Shown: positions 44,223-55,612, numbered from the stretch's first letter. The stretch: DNA of 64,000 bases from Caenimonas sedimenti (GCF_007833165.1 NZ_VOBQ01000004.1:310001-374000), one strand, 5' to 3'. A program made the numbers and translations. Notes: generated by a model from the letters alone, not told the origin.

Positions 44223-45515
44223 TTAATCTTTCTGATTGTTGAGTTCGCGCAGCTGCCGCAACTTATCGGCAATGCGGATTTCCAGGCCCCGCTCCACGGG
44301 CCGATAGAAGTCGGGCGGCGACATGCCTTCGGGGAAGTAGGTCTCGCCCGCGGCGAACGCGTCCGCCTCGTCATGCGCGTACCGGTAGCCTTTGCCATAG
44401 CCCAAGTCCTTCATCAGGCGCGTGGGTGCGTTGCGCAGGTGCATGGGCACCGGGCGGGTGCCCTCCTTGCGCACGAGGGTGCGCGCCTCGTTGTAGGCGT
44501 TGTAGACCGCATTGGATTTCGGGGCCACGGCCAGGTAGATCACGCACTCGGCCAGCGCCAGCTCGCCTTCGGGCGTGCCGAGCCGCTCGTACACCTCGGT
44601 GGCGTCCAGCGCCATGCGCAGCGCGCGCGGGTCGGCCAGCCCGATGTCTTCCACCGCCATGCGGATCATGCGGCGCGCCATGTAGCGCGGGTCGGCGCCG
44701 CCATCGAGCATGCGCACCAGCCAGTAGAGCGCGGCGTCCGGGTCCGAGCCACGCACCGACTTGTGCAGGGCGCTGATGGTGTCGTAGAACTGCTCGCCGC
44801 CCTTGTCGTAGCGGCGCATGCGCTCGCCCAGCACCTTGAGCAGCCACGCATCGTCGATTTGCGCGCGCCTTTCCTTGGTGGCTGCAACGGCCAGGGTCTC
44901 GAGGGTATTGAGCAGGCGACGCGCGTCGCCGTCGGCATACGCGATGAGCCGGTCCAGCGCTTCCGCTTCGATCGCCGGCACGGCGTCGATGGCCTGGGCC
45001 CGCGCGACGATCTGCCGCAGGTCGTCCTCCGAAAGCGGTTGCAGCACGTACACCGCGGCGCGCGAGAGCAGCGCGGAGTTGACCTCGAACGACGGGTTCT
45101 CGGTGGTGGCGCCGATGAACGTGAAGAGCCCGGACTCGACATGCGGCAGGAAGGCGTCCTGCTGGCTCTTGTTGAAGCGGTGCACCTCGTCGACGAAGAC
45201 AATGGTCCGGCGCCCGGTGGCCTGTGCGAGCTGGGCTTGCTCCACGGCTTCGCGGATGTCCTTCACGCCACCCAGCACCGCGCTGATGGTGATGAACTGC
45301 GCGTCGAACGCGTCGGCCATCAGCCGTGCGATGGTGGTCTTGCCGGTGCCCGGCGGCCCCCACAGGATGCAGCTGTGGGGCTGGCCCGATTCGAACGCGA
45401 TGCGCAGCGGCATGCCTTCGCCCAGCAGGTGCTGCTGGCCGATCACTTCCCCCAGCGTGCGCGGCCGCAGCTTTTCGGCCAGCGGCGCGTGGGCCAGGGG
45501 GGGCTTGCTGCTCAT
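44223..45515 (-). CDS. rarA: replication-associated recombination ATPase RarA
   Basis: A 430-residue AAA+ ATPase of the RarA/MgsA/WRNIP1 family acting at stalled replication forks. PLAEKLRPRTLGEVIGQQHLLG is the N-terminal signature, Walker A GPPGTGKTTIA, Walker B IVFVDEVHRFNK, sensor FIGATTENPSFEV, then the C-terminal tetramerisation domain with SVRGSDPDAALYWLVRMLDGG. Full length. A terminator follows at 44091-44123. Confidence 0.96.
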   Translation of the reverse strand: MSSKPPLAHAPLAEKLRPRTLGEVIGQQHLLGEGMPLRIAFESGQPHSCILWGPPGTGKTTIARLMADAFDAQFITISAVLGGVKDIREAVEQAQLAQATGRRTIVFVDEVHRFNKSQQDAFLPHVESGLFTFIGATTENPSFEVNSALLSRAAVYVLQPLSEDDLRQIVARAQAIDAVPAIEAEALDRLIAYADGDARRLLNTLETLAVAATKERRAQIDDAWLLKVLGERMRRYDKGGEQFYDTISALHKSVRGSDPDAALYWLVRMLDGGADPRYMARRMIRMAVEDIGLADPRALRMALDATEVYERLGTPEGELALAECVIYLAVAPKSNAVYNAYNEARTLVRKEGTRPVPMHLRNAPTRLMKDLGYGKGYRYAHDEADAFAAGETYFPEGMSPPDFYRPVERGLEIRIADKLRQLRELNNQKD

Positions 45516-45541
45516 GCCACGCAGTTTATATTCCGCCCACC

Positions 45542-45913
45542 ATGGACAACGCGCTCTGGCACACCTTCTCGGCCCTGATGGGAGCGATCGTCGGCGGTCT
45601 TATGAGCATCCTGCTCAATCGCCAGCAGTTCCGCAACCAGCTGCGCATCCTCCAGGAGCAGAACAAGGTCGACTTCATGGCGGAACTGACCGCCCGCCAT
45701 TTCCTGTCGCACAAGAGCTTCACCGACCGCTCATTCGAGACCCTGCGCAATCATCTCGGAGGCTTTACCGACGACGAGCTGCGCAAGATCCTGGTGCGCG
45801 CGGGTGCCGTCCGGGTTTATCGCGAAGACGGCTCGGAGTGGTGGCGGCTGCTGTCGCGGATGGATGAATTCATCGAGCGGAAGCAGCTCGATCAGATCGC
45901 GCGGGAGATTTGA
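45542..45913 (+). CDS. small membrane-anchored protein, unknown function
   Basis: A 123-residue protein: one N-terminal helix (ALWHTFSALMGAIVGGLMSIL), a basic coiled-coil (NRQQFRNQLRILQEQNK), then a compact acidic/basic domain (FETLRNHLGGFTDDELRKIL and WWRLLSRMDEFIERKQ) that looks like a small winged-helix or DUF fold. The start is ATG 45542; further open frame upstream overlaps rarA antisense. Divergent from rarA by 26 bases. I do not recognise the family. Confidence 0.65.
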   Translation: MDNALWHTFSALMGAIVGGLMSILLNRQQFRNQLRILQEQNKVDFMAELTARHFLSHKSFTDRSFETLRNHLGGFTDDELRKILVRAGAVRVYREDGSEWWRLLSRMDEFIERKQLDQIAREI

Positions 45914-45915
45914 AG

Positions 45916-46008
45916 GGATGTCATCCCTGCGAAGGGCAGAGCCTGCCCCTGCGCAGGCAGGGGGATCCAGGCGCCCCCTGGATTCCAGCCTTCGCTGGAA
46001 TGACATCC
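45916..46008. repeat. composite inverted-repeat element between convergent genes
   Basis: GGATGTCAT (45916-45924) and ATGACATCC (46000-46008) are perfect outer arms. Inside are smaller hairpins (GCCTGCCCC region; CCAGCCTTCGCTGG). The whole 93-base unit fills the gap between the 45542-45913 gene and the lolA stop, and belongs with the other GTCATCCC repeats. Confidence 0.75.
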
Positions 46009-46011
46009 TTT

Positions 46012-46647
46012 TTAAGGCGCCCGCACCACGTCCGCCCCTTGCGGCGCCTGGAACTTGAACGCATCCGGGCTCACGCCGGCATTGAGCTGCATGCCGTTGA
46101 ACGTCAGCACCGAGCGCTGGCCGAAGCTGTCCAGGATGTCCAGCGCGGCGAGGTCATTGCCGCGGAAGCCCACCTTCATGCTGGTCAGCTGGCCTTCCTT
46201 CACCTTCGGCGTGGCCTGCACCCATTGCATGCCGTCCTTGTCCGGCAAGGCGACCAGTTCGAACTCGCGCTTGAGCGTGGCCAAGTCGGGCGACGCGGCG
46301 ATCAGCGCCGCGGGCGTCGTGCCCAGCACCTGGGCCTGCTTGCGCGAGGTGACCTGGTTCAAGCCGATGTCGTGCAGCCAGAGGGTCTGGCCGTCGGCCA
46401 CGATGGTCTGCTCGAACGGTTTCTTGTAGACGAAGCGGAAGCGGTCCGGCCGCTGGAACTCGAACGTGCCGTTGGACGTGCGGGTCTTGCCGGGTTGGCC
46501 GTCGCGGCCGGGCGCGGTGATGACCTGCGTGAAGTCGGCACGGCCCGACTTGGCGGTCTTGATGAAATTCTCCAGACTCTCGATGGGCCCGGCGTGGGCG
46601 GCCAGCGCCGCACCGGCGAAAAGCAGAGTGGCAATTGTTTTCTTCAT
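46012..46647 (-). CDS. lolA: outer-membrane lipoprotein carrier LolA
   Basis: A 211-residue periplasmic chaperone that ferries lipoproteins from LolCDE to LolB. Signal peptide MKKTIATLLFAGAALAAHA, then the LolA pattern: GRADFTQVITAPG, GTFEFQRPDRFRFVYKKPFEQTIVADGQTLW (split at mid-protein) and DILDSFGQRSVLTFNGM. The ATG at 46647 follows a GGAGAATCC ribosome site; an upstream start would hide the signal peptide. It is 65 bases after ftsK, the order ftsK-lolA common in beta-proteobacteria. Confidence 0.94.
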   Translation of the reverse strand: MKKTIATLLFAGAALAAHAGPIESLENFIKTAKSGRADFTQVITAPGRDGQPGKTRTSNGTFEFQRPDRFRFVYKKPFEQTIVADGQTLWLHDIGLNQVTSRKQAQVLGTTPAALIAASPDLATLKREFELVALPDKDGMQWVQATPKVKEGQLTSMKVGFRGNDLAALDILDSFGQRSVLTFNGMQLNAGVSPDAFKFQAPQGADVVRAP

Positions 46648-46712
46648 GGATTCTCCCAACAGGACATTGTCCGTTGGGTGGCCTGCCAGCGGGCAAGTTC
46701 GCAACGAACTGT

Positions 46713-49040
46713 TTATTCCTGCCGGCCCGGGACCAGGATCTCGCGCTGGCCCCGTGCGTTCATGGCGGTGACCAGCCCGGCTTTTTCCATGGCTTCCAGC
46801 AGGTTGGCCGCCTTGTTGTAACCGATGGCCAGGTGTCTTTGCACGAGGGAAATGCTGGCCTTCTGGTTCTTGAGCACGATTTCGACGGCGCGGTCGTACA
46901 GCGGATCGCCCTCCCCGCCCTCGCCGCCGGCGCCACCCGTCGCACCCTCCTCGCCATCAACCGTTCCGCCTTCCAGCACGCCTTCGATGTAGTTCGGCTC
47001 GCCCTGCGACTTCAGGTAGGCCACGACGCGATGCACTTCCTCGTCGCTGACGAAGGCGCCGTGCACGCGAACCGGGAGCCCCGTGCCGCTGGCCATGTAG
47101 AGCATGTCGCCCATGCCCAGCAGCGCCTCCGCGCCCATCTGGTCCAGGATGGTCCGGCTGTCGATCTTGCTGGACACCTGGAAGGAAATGCGGGTCGGGA
47201 TGTTGGCCTTGATCAGGCCCGTGATCACATCCACGCTCGGGCGCTGCGTGGCCAGGATCAGGTGGATGCCGGCCGCGCGCGCCTTCTGCGCGAGCCGCGC
47301 GATCAGCTCTTCGATCTTTTTCCCGACCACCATCATCAGGTCGGCCAGTTCGTCGATGACGACGACGATGTAGGGCAAGCGCTCCAGCGGCTCGGGGCTG
47401 TCGGGCGTCAGGCTGAAGGGATTGGAGATGAACTGCTCCTTCGCCTTCGCCTCGTCGATCTTGGCGTTGTAGCCCGCCAGGTTGCGCACGCCCAGCTTGC
47501 TCATCAGCTTGTAGCGGCGCTCCATCTCCATCACGCACCAGTTCAGGCCGTTGGCGGCCTGGCGCATGTCGGTCACCACCGGCGCCAGCAGGTGCGGGAT
47601 TCCCTCGTACACCGACATTTCGAGCATCTTCGGGTCGATCATCAGCAGGCGGACGTCGCGCGCCTCGGCCTTGTACAGCACGCTGAGGATCATCGCGTTG
47701 ATGCCCACCGACTTGCCCGAGCCGGTGGTGCCGGCCACCAGCACGTGCGGCATCTTGCCGAGATCGGCCACGACGGGGTTGCCGACGATGTCCTTGCCCA
47801 GGCCCATGGTGAGCTGCGACCTGGCCTCGTTGTACTGGGCCGAACCCAGGATCTCCGACAGCTTGATCGACTGCCGCTTGGCGTTGGGGAGCTCCAGCGC
47901 CATGTAGTTCTTCCCGGGAATGGTTTCGATCACACGGATCGACACCAGGCTGAGTGAACGCGCCAGGTCTTTCGCCAGGCCGACGATCTGCGAGCCCTTC
48001 ACGCCCGTCGCCGGCTCGATCTCATAGCGCGTGATCACCGGGCCCGGCTGCGCCAGCACCACCCGCACCTCCACACCGAAGTCCTTCAGCTTCTTCTCGA
48101 TCAGGCGGGAAGTCATCTCGAGCGTCTCGGGCGCCACGGTCTCCTGGCGCGCCAGCGCGCCATCCAGCAGGTCGACCTGCGGCAACTTGCTGTCCGGCAG
48201 TTCGACGAAGAGGGGCTTCTGCCTTTCCTTGGCGACCCGCTCGCTCTTCGGCAGGTCGAGGATCAGCGGCTCGATCACCACCGGCACCGGATGGTGCTCC
48301 TCGATCTCGATGCGTTCGACCTGCACCGTCTCCTCGCGCTCGCGGGCAGCCTGCTGGCCGAAGGCCAGGTCCTGCGCCATCTCGCGCTTTTCGCGGCGCG
48401 ACTCGATGAAGCCGTCGATGGCCGCGCCGATGCGCTCGGCCACCTGGCTCCAGGAAAAGCGGAAGACCGCGGCGGCGCCAAGAATCAGCAGCGCGATGAA
48501 CACCAGGCCGGAGCCCGCGAAGCCCAGCCACTGGACGCCGGCCGGACCGACCAGGTAGCCCAGGGCGCCGCCGGCATGGTCTGGCAGGCGTCCCTCGAAC
48601 CGATACAGCCGCGACCACTCCAACGCGGTGCTGGCCGCCAGCAGCAGGGCCAGGCCGAGCCAGAAACCGGCACGGCCGCGGACCCAGCGGGCCGGGCCAG
48701 GAGGCACCGGGGTCGGTTCGCCGCCTCGCATCCAGCGGGCCAGCGATGCCACCCAGGCGCGCAGCCCCGCGGCCAGGCACCACCACACCGAGTAGCCCAG
48801 CAGGAAATAGCTGCCGTCGGCGACCCAGGCGCCCAGGCGGCCGCCAAAGTTGCGCACGGCCGCGCCGTCCCCCGAAGTCGAGAACGCCGGGTCCAACGGC
48901 GAATAGCTGAGGAGCGCCAGCAACCAGAACACCCAGGCGACCGCGGCCAGCAACAGGATGGTTTCGTGCGCGAAGCGGGCGGCGCCGGAGCGCGCGGCGG
49001 ACGGCGTCGGGTCGGTCAGGGTGTTCAGCGAATACGTCAT
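46713..49040 (-). CDS. ftsK: DNA translocase FtsK
   Basis: A 775-residue septal DNA pump for chromosome segregation. About four N-terminal helices ([19 protein letters not shown] onward to near residue 200), a short charged linker, then the motor: Walker [20 protein letters not shown], Walker [13 protein letters not shown], and [15 protein letters not shown]. The C-terminal gamma winged helix reads [23 protein letters not shown] and recognises KOPS. A glycine/glutamate-rich insert ([17 protein letters not shown]) separates motor and gamma. Start ATG 49040; a TTG two codons earlier is possible. Confidence 0.96.
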   Translation of the reverse strand: MTYSLNTLTDPTPSAARSGAARFAHETILLLAAVAWVFWLLALLSYSPLDPAFSTSGDGAAVRNFGGRLGAWVADGSYFLLGYSVWWCLAAGLRAWVASLARWMRGGEPTPVPPGPARWVRGRAGFWLGLALLLAASTALEWSRLYRFEGRLPDHAGGALGYLVGPAGVQWLGFAGSGLVFIALLILGAAAVFRFSWSQVAERIGAAIDGFIESRREKREMAQDLAFGQQAAREREETVQVERIEIEEHHPVPVVIEPLILDLPKSERVAKERQKPLFVELPDSKLPQVDLLDGALARQETVAPETLEMTSRLIEKKLKDFGVEVRVVLAQPGPVITRYEIEPATGVKGSQIVGLAKDLARSLSLVSIRVIETIPGKNYMALELPNAKRQSIKLSEILGSAQYNEARSQLTMGLGKDIVGNPVVADLGKMPHVLVAGTTGSGKSVGINAMILSVLYKAEARDVRLLMIDPKMLEMSVYEGIPHLLAPVVTDMRQAANGLNWCVMEMERRYKLMSKLGVRNLAGYNAKIDEAKAKEQFISNPFSLTPDSPEPLERLPYIVVVIDELADLMMVVGKKIEELIARLAQKARAAGIHLILATQRPSVDVITGLIKANIPTRISFQVSSKIDSRTILDQMGAEALLGMGDMLYMASGTGLPVRVHGAFVSDEEVHRVVAYLKSQGEPNYIEGVLEGGTVDGEEGATGGAGGEGGEGDPLYDRAVEIVLKNQKASISLVQRHLAIGYNKAANLLEAMEKAGLVTAMNARGQREILVPGRQE

Positions 49041-49061
49041 GCGCAAGCGTGAGCTTACCGG

Positions 49062-49176
49062 TTGTCATTGCGGGCTTGACCCGCAATCCATGCAACGCAC
49101 TCCAAAGTGTTGGCGCTCCGCCATGGATCCCGGGTCCCCGGATCTAGTCCGGGGCAGGCTCTGCCCGGGATGACAA
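49062..49176. repeat. GTCAT-bounded composite repeat upstream of ftsK
   Basis: TTGTCAT (49062-49068) and ATGACAA (49170-49176) bound a 115-base stretch with inner inverted pieces (TTGCGGG/CCCGCAA; CCCGGG and CCGGGGCAGG/CTGCCCGG parts). Same family as the unit at 45916-46008. It fills the gap between ftsK and the Crp/Fnr stop. Confidence 0.65.
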
Positions 49177-49179
49177 GGA

Positions 49180-49854
49180 TCAACCGAGCGTGGTGAGCCT
49201 GTCCTTGACCACCATCGAGCCGTCTTCCCGGGTCTCGATAAAGCCCCGGTCCTCGAGGTCTTTCATGACCCGGCTGACCATTTCGCGCGAGGCACCGACC
49301 ATTTTGGCAATGTCCTGACGGGAAATGCGGTCCTTGATGATCATGACGCCGTCGCGATCCGGCTGGGCGAATTCCAGCAGCGCTCGGGCGACACGGCCAT
49401 AGACGTCCATCAAGGCCAGCGATTCGATCTTGCGGTCGGCGTGGCGCAGGCGCTGCACCAGCCCCTTCATGATGGCGTAGGCCATCGAGCTGTTCTCGGG
49501 CAGGCAGCGCGCGAACTCCGCGCGGCCCAGCGTGAGCATGTCGGTCTGCACCTCGGCACGGCAGGTGGCCGAGTGCGGTTCGTTGTCGATGAGGCTCATC
49601 TCGCCGATGTAGTCGCCGGGGTTCAAGGTGGCAAGGATGACCTCGCGGCCGCGCTTGTCGGACGTGACGACCCGGATCCGGCCGGTGAGGATGATGTACA
49701 GCGTGTTGGACTTCTCGCCTTGCTCCACGATCACTTCGCCGCGCTTGAAGCGGCGCTTGACGACTGCGTCGGCCACGGCCTCCGCCTGGTTTGCCGTCAG
49801 CAGAGCGAACAGGGGCACCCTGCGGATCAGCTCCAGGTTGGACAGCATCGACAT
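49180..49854 (-). CDS. Crp/Fnr-family transcription regulator
   Basis: A 224-residue regulator: cyclic-nucleotide-binding barrel (GEVIVEQGEKSNTLYIILTGRIRVV, LNPGDYIGEMSLIDNEPHSATC) and a C-terminal winged helix (SRQDIAKMVGASREMVSRVMKDLEDRG). The barrel keeps the GEMSL and the SAT motif used by CRP to bind cyclic nucleotide; the N-terminal cysteines of FNR are absent, so oxygen sensing by Fe-S is unlikely. AGGAGG lies ten bases before ATG 49854. It is divergent from trxB across 157 bases. Confidence 0.9.
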   Translation of the reverse strand: MSMLSNLELIRRVPLFALLTANQAEAVADAVVKRRFKRGEVIVEQGEKSNTLYIILTGRIRVVTSDKRGREVILATLNPGDYIGEMSLIDNEPHSATCRAEVQTDMLTLGRAEFARCLPENSSMAYAIMKGLVQRLRHADRKIESLALMDVYGRVARALLEFAQPDRDGVMIIKDRISRQDIAKMVGASREMVSRVMKDLEDRGFIETREDGSMVVKDRLTTLG

Positions 49855-49948
49855 ATCTCTAATCCCTCCTGCCCGGCGGGCGGCCAATGGCTTCTTACAA
49901 TCATCCCGATTGATGAGTGCCAAGCATGCGGCATGCCCGCACCGTTGA

Positions 49949-50965
<1,017 letters not shown>

Positions 50966-51013
50966 CCCTTCGCGGGCCACCGCGGAACCGGCTTTGCCGG
51001 GCTGCTGGTGGCG

Positions 51014-51042
51014 CCCCCTTGAGGGGGAGGCGGCGCAGCCGC
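51014..51042. repeat. tandem hairpins between trxB and rpmB
   Basis: CCCCC-TTGA-GGGGG (51014-51027) is followed by GCGGC-GCA-GCCGC (51030-51042). Sequences of this type (CCCCCTTGAGGGGG...) recur between genes in Comamonadaceae, by recollection. It may stop trxB transcription or stabilise its 3' end. Confidence 0.6.
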
Positions 51043-51054
51043 TTCGGGGGTGGG

Positions 51055-51060
51055 TATAAT
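51055..51060 (+). promoter_or_regulatory. possible -10 box for rpmB-rpmG
   Basis: A perfect TATAAT lies 98 bases before rpmB in otherwise GC-rich DNA. No good -35 hexamer is at the right distance (GGCGCA at 17 bases), so the call rests on the -10 alone. Confidence 0.4.
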
Positions 51061-51157
51061 CTTGGGCTTTGCTGGGCTTGCCCTGGCCGGATACCGCCCC
51101 CGTCAGGGCGAGGTGAGCCCCTCACGTGATGTGACGGGCGGTCAAGGAGAAGTGCCC

Positions 51158-51391
51158 ATGGCACGCGTCTGCGAAGTGACGGGCAAAGGCCCGATGGTGG
51201 GGAACAACGTCTCCCACGCCAACAACAAGACCAAGCGCCGGTTCATGCCGAACCTGCAATATCGCCGTTTCTGGGTCGAGACCGAAAACCGCTGGGTGCG
51301 TCTGCGCATCTCCAACGCCGGCCTCCGCCTCATCGACAAAAACGGCATCGACTCCGTGCTCGCAGACCTGCGCGCCCGCGGTCAGGCTTAA
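51158..51391 (+). CDS. rpmB: 50S ribosomal protein L28
   Basis: A 77-residue ribosomal protein: [20 protein letters not shown], then [19 protein letters not shown], the full L28 pattern. AAGGAG lies nine bases before ATG 51158; upstream open frame is not part of the protein. Co-transcribed with rpmG 11 bases downstream. Confidence 0.98.
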   Translation: MARVCEVTGKGPMVGNNVSHANNKTKRRFMPNLQYRRFWVETENRWVRLRISNAGLRLIDKNGIDSVLADLRARGQA

Positions 51392-51402
51392 GGAGCACGA
51401 AC

Positions 51403-51573
51403 ATGGCAAGCAAAGGCGGTCGCGAGAAGATCAAGCTGGAGTCCACCGCGGGCACCGGCCATTTCTACACCACGAGCAAGAACAAGAAGACGATGCCCGA
51501 GAAGATGTCGATCATGAAGTTCGACCCGAAGGCGCGCAAGCACGTCGAGTACAAAGAGACCAAGTTGAAGTAA
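51403..51573 (+). CDS. rpmG: 50S ribosomal protein L33
   Basis: A 56-residue ribosomal protein reading [35 protein letters not shown] and ending [11 protein letters not shown], the L33 pattern of beta-proteobacteria without the zinc cysteines (C-minus form). AAGGAG precedes its ATG. Followed by a palindromic repeat and a terminator. Confidence 0.97.
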   Translation: MASKGGREKIKLESTAGTGHFYTTSKNKKTMPEKMSIMKFDPKARKHVEYKETKLK

Positions 51574-51582
51574 ACGGCTGTC

Positions 51583-51602
51583 ATCCCAGCGCAGGCTGGG
51601 AT
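51583..51602. repeat. GTCATCCC-type palindromic repeat
   Basis: ATCCCAGC-GCAG-GCTGGGAT, perfect arms, preceded by CTGTC and followed by CCAG. Same class as the repeats at 33517 and 37917. Confidence 0.75.
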
Positions 51603-51606
51603 CCAG

Positions 51607-51633
51607 AAAAAAGCCCCGCACTGCGGGGCTTTT
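51607..51633 (+). terminator. rho-independent terminator of rpmB-rpmG
   Basis: A-run, GCCCCGC (51613-51619), loop ACT, GCGGGGC (51623-51629), then TTTT. It marks the end of the core block; accessory DNA follows. Confidence 0.9.
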
Positions 51634-51700
51634 GTTTGGGCGCCGGCATTCTCTAGCTGACGCACCAGGATCCTGAAAAATTCAATGCTGATAGGCACTT

Positions 51701-51736
51701 AACGCAAAAGCGGCCATTGACGCCCGCCTTTGCGTT
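51701..51736. other. attC-like imperfect hairpin
   Basis: AACGCAAAAGCGG (51701-51713) and CCGCCTTTGCGTT (51724-51736) pair over 12 of 13 positions around a 10-base spacer. On the minus strand the flank reads GTTAAGT, a perfect integron core GTTRRRY; the other end reads ATGCAAC, one mismatch from RYYYAAC. With its core sites it spans about 44 bases, shorter than usual attC sites, so it may be a chance or decayed example. No integrase gene is in the window. Confidence 0.35.
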
Positions 51737-51811
51737 GCATGCAACAACAAGGCTTCCCGGCAAAGCGCCCTCTTGGTTCGCCTGCACCAAGGGCTGCTGT
51801 CGGGGGCACGA

Positions 51812-51982
51812 TCACAGGGGCTCAGGCGGATCCTGCATGGCCCGCTGGATGTCGCGAGAGTTAAGAACGGTGCAAATGGCCGGCAGCGGGGCAGCCGCGG
51901 GCAGCCTCTCGAGGAAGGCGGGCCGCTCCTCTCGCGAGTCTATGTGCAGGTCCGTCGCTTCAGCTCGAGCGCTAGTAGACAT
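51812..51982 (-). CDS. 56-residue hypothetical protein, coupled to the gene upstream
   Basis: MSTSARAEATDLHIDSREER opens a small acidic/basic protein ending IQRAMQDPPEPL. Codon use is GC3-rich like real genes of this genome. Its ATG lies inside the last codons of the 51972-52184 gene (11-base overlap), the usual sign of translational coupling. No family recognised; no signal or membrane segment. The pair lies upstream, in reading direction, of the attC-like hairpin. Confidence 0.5.
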   Translation of the reverse strand: MSTSARAEATDLHIDSREERPAFLERLPAAAPLPAICTVLNSRDIQRAMQDPPEPL

Positions 51983-52184
51983 CGGGTTCACCCAGCGCGT
52001 TCTGGATCTGGGGCCCCACTGGGCTTCGATCATGTGCTCTGACCCACTCCTGAGCGGTGAGCCACCGCTCAGGCATCCGCCGCGCCTCGGGCAGCGGCCG
52101 GCCCTGCTCGGCGCACAGACGTCGCACGCCCTCACACAGGGCCGCATGGGCGTCAGGCACTACTGCGACTTTGGAGCTACTCAT
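51972..52184 (-). CDS. 70-residue hypothetical protein
   Basis: MSSSKVAVVPDAHAALCEGV, then RLCAEQGRPLPEARRMPERWLTAQEWVRAHD (given in parts) and QIQNALGEPDVY. Strong GC3 codon bias supports a true gene. ATG 52184 is used; a GTG two codons upstream is possible and no clear ribosome site is seen. The C-terminal RWLTAQEW has a helix-turn-helix-like look but this is only an impression. It begins directly beside a truncated tRNA-like sequence. Confidence 0.5.
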   Translation of the reverse strand: MSSSKVAVVPDAHAALCEGVRRLCAEQGRPLPEARRMPERWLTAQEWVRAHDRSPVGPQIQNALGEPDVY

Positions 52185-52209
52185 TGGCACATTCTGCGCC
52201 CGCTCGCGA

Positions 52210-52264
52210 GAACCCAGAACCTGCCCCTTGAAGGTGCTGCTCTCAACCGTTCAGCTACGTGAGC
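52210..52264 (-). pseudogene. truncated tRNA-like sequence
   Basis: On the minus strand: GCTCACG, TA, then a D-arm-like GCTGAACGGTTGAGAGC, an anticodon-arm-like AGCACCTTCAAGGGGCA and GGTTCTGGGTTC, stopping inside the T-loop; the 3' halves of the T and acceptor stems are missing. The segment CAGGTTCtGGGTTC nearly equals the tRNA-Ile at 55490-55567. The anticodon stem is poorly paired, so it is not functional. Confidence 0.45.
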
Positions 52265-52285
52265 GTGAGGCGCCGCGTGGCAAGC

Positions 52286-52609
52286 TCAATCGCTCACACG
52301 CGTGCTGAAGGTGAGCGATGGCCCGAAGATCAGAAGCGGACGCAGCTCCTTCATCACTTCGGCCACATGCTCGTTGCCCGCGTGAGCGTCGACGGCCGCT
52401 TGATTCGCCCAGCCATCGATGATGAAGAAAGTGTCAGGCGCGTCCAGCTTCTGGTGAAGGTGGTAGTAGAGACAGCCTGGCTCGGCGCGCGCCGGCGCCA
52501 CGAACCGGAGCGCGAGTTCGCGTACCCGCTCCCGGTTTGCAGGCGCGCAGCGCAGCTCGCAGACGATATGAACTTCGTCCTGCTTTTCGGCGGTGATTGG
52601 TGCGGTCAA
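52286..52609 (-). CDS. antibiotic biosynthesis monooxygenase (ABM/YgiN-like)
   Basis: A 107-residue ferredoxin-fold protein: [54 protein letters not shown] and [13 protein letters not shown] (in parts) are the ABM pattern. Such dimers act as small quinone or polyketide monooxygenases or as unknown redox partners. The start is TTG 52609 with no clear ribosome site. It lies 12 bases after the SDR gene in the same operon as the aldo/keto reductase. Confidence 0.82.
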   Translation of the reverse strand: MTAPITAEKQDEVHIVCELRCAPANRERVRELALRFVAPARAEPGCLYYHLHQKLDAPDTFFIIDGWANQAAVDAHAGNEHVAEVMKELRPLLIFGPSLTFSTRVSD

Positions 52610-52621
52610 GGCAGCACCATC

Positions 52622-53395
52622 TCAGTTCTTGCCCGCGTAGACGCGGGTCATGCCGCCGTCCACCACCAGGTCGATGCCACGGACATAGCCACTGGCGTCC
52701 GACGCGAGGAACACCAAGGCATCGCCGATGTCCTCCACCGTGCCGACACGGCCGGCCGGGATCTCGGTCGAGACACGATCGACGTAGTCCTTGACCTGCT
52801 GGTCGGTCATTTTCTGCTCCTTGCCATAGCCTTCGGTGGGCACCACGCCCGGACTGATAGTGTTGACGCGGATGTCGCGGTTTTTCAAGTCGGTCGTCCA
52901 GCTGCGGGCGAGCGAGCGGACGGCCGCCTTGGTCGCCGCGTAGACACCGAAACCCTTGAGTCCCATGTCGGCGGTGATGGAAGCGTTGAGCACCACCGAG
53001 GCGCCGTTACGCAGCACACCCAGCATGCTCTGCATCGTCAGGATCACGCCCTTGATATTGATGGACAGTTCGCTGTCGATCTGCTGTTCGGTCAACTCCG
53101 GCAGTGGCGTCGCGTGACCCCCGCCGGCGTTCGCGAACAGGACGTCGAGCTGGCCGTGTGCCGCCTTGATGGCGTCAGCCACACGCTGCATGTCGGCCTT
53201 GACAGTGGCGTCCGCCTGGATGCCATGAGCGCCTTTGCCAAGCTTGGCGACAGCGGCTTCAAGGACGTCCTTGCGGCGGCCCGTGATGTACACGGTGGCA
53301 CCGTGCTCGAGCAAGCGCTTGGCGGATCCGAAGCCAATGCCGGTGGTGCCGCCCGTGACAAGGGCGACGCGCCCGTTGAGAGTCTGTTCAGTCAT
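52622..53395 (-). CDS. SDR-family oxidoreductase
   Basis: A 257-residue classical short-chain dehydrogenase: GRVALVTGGTTGIGFGSAKRL (NADP site with TGxxxGIG), NAG in FANAGGG, catalytic Ser in NASITAD and YxxxK in YAATKAAVRSLARS, then ISPGVVPTEGYG. Substrate unknown. ATG 53395 is preferred over GTG 53404. It starts 10 bases after the aldo/keto reductase gene and the two are probably co-transcribed under the LysR gene encoded divergently. Confidence 0.92.
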   Translation of the reverse strand: MTEQTLNGRVALVTGGTTGIGFGSAKRLLEHGATVYITGRRKDVLEAAVAKLGKGAHGIQADATVKADMQRVADAIKAAHGQLDVLFANAGGGHATPLPELTEQQIDSELSINIKGVILTMQSMLGVLRNGASVVLNASITADMGLKGFGVYAATKAAVRSLARSWTTDLKNRDIRVNTISPGVVPTEGYGKEQKMTDQQVKDYVDRVSTEIPAGRVGTVEDIGDALVFLASDASGYVRGIDLVVDGGMTRVYAGKN

Positions 53396-53405
53396 GGTGT
53401 TCACT

Positions 53406-55424
<2,019 letters not shown>

Positions 55425-55489
55425 GTGGCGGCGCGTGCGGCTGCCGTCCCGCTGTTCGGTGACCTTCAGTTCCCCAAGGATTAGGTAGT

Positions 55490-55567
55490 TGGTGCGGACG
55501 CCGGGTGTCGAACCCGGAACCTGCCGCTTATAAGGCGGCTGCTCTCACCACTTTGAGCTACGCCCGC
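55490..55567 (-). tRNA. tRNA-Ile (anticodon UAU)
   Basis: A complete cloverleaf with encoded CCA on the minus strand. The acceptor GCGGGCG pairs with CGTCCGC (one G-U), the D arm is GCTC/GAGC with GG in the loop, the anticodon stem GCCGC/GCGGC encloses CTTATAA, and the T arm is CCGGG-TTCGACA-CCCGG. The anticodon is at 55530-55532 and reads AUA directly. Most bacteria read AUA with a CAU anticodon modified by TilS, so this is a rare type, more often seen on mobile DNA. Confidence 0.9.
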
Positions 55568-55591
55568 GTTGAGCGGGCGCGCAGTGCTCCG

Positions 55592-55612
55592 CTCAGGCCA
55601 AGGTGGCCTGAG
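55592..55612. repeat. perfect inverted repeat between tRNA and ATPase gene
   Basis: CTCAGGCC-AAGGT-GGCCTGAG, 8-base arms, 5-base loop. No T-tract. It lies 25 bases upstream of the tRNA 5' end and 184 bases before the ATPase start; recombination or regulatory roles are possible. Confidence 0.5.

Noticed and set aside
51717-52262. 181-residue plus-strand open frame in the accessory region
   Set aside because: Codon bias and coupling favour the two minus-strand small genes; the plus frame shows no domain or ribosome site.
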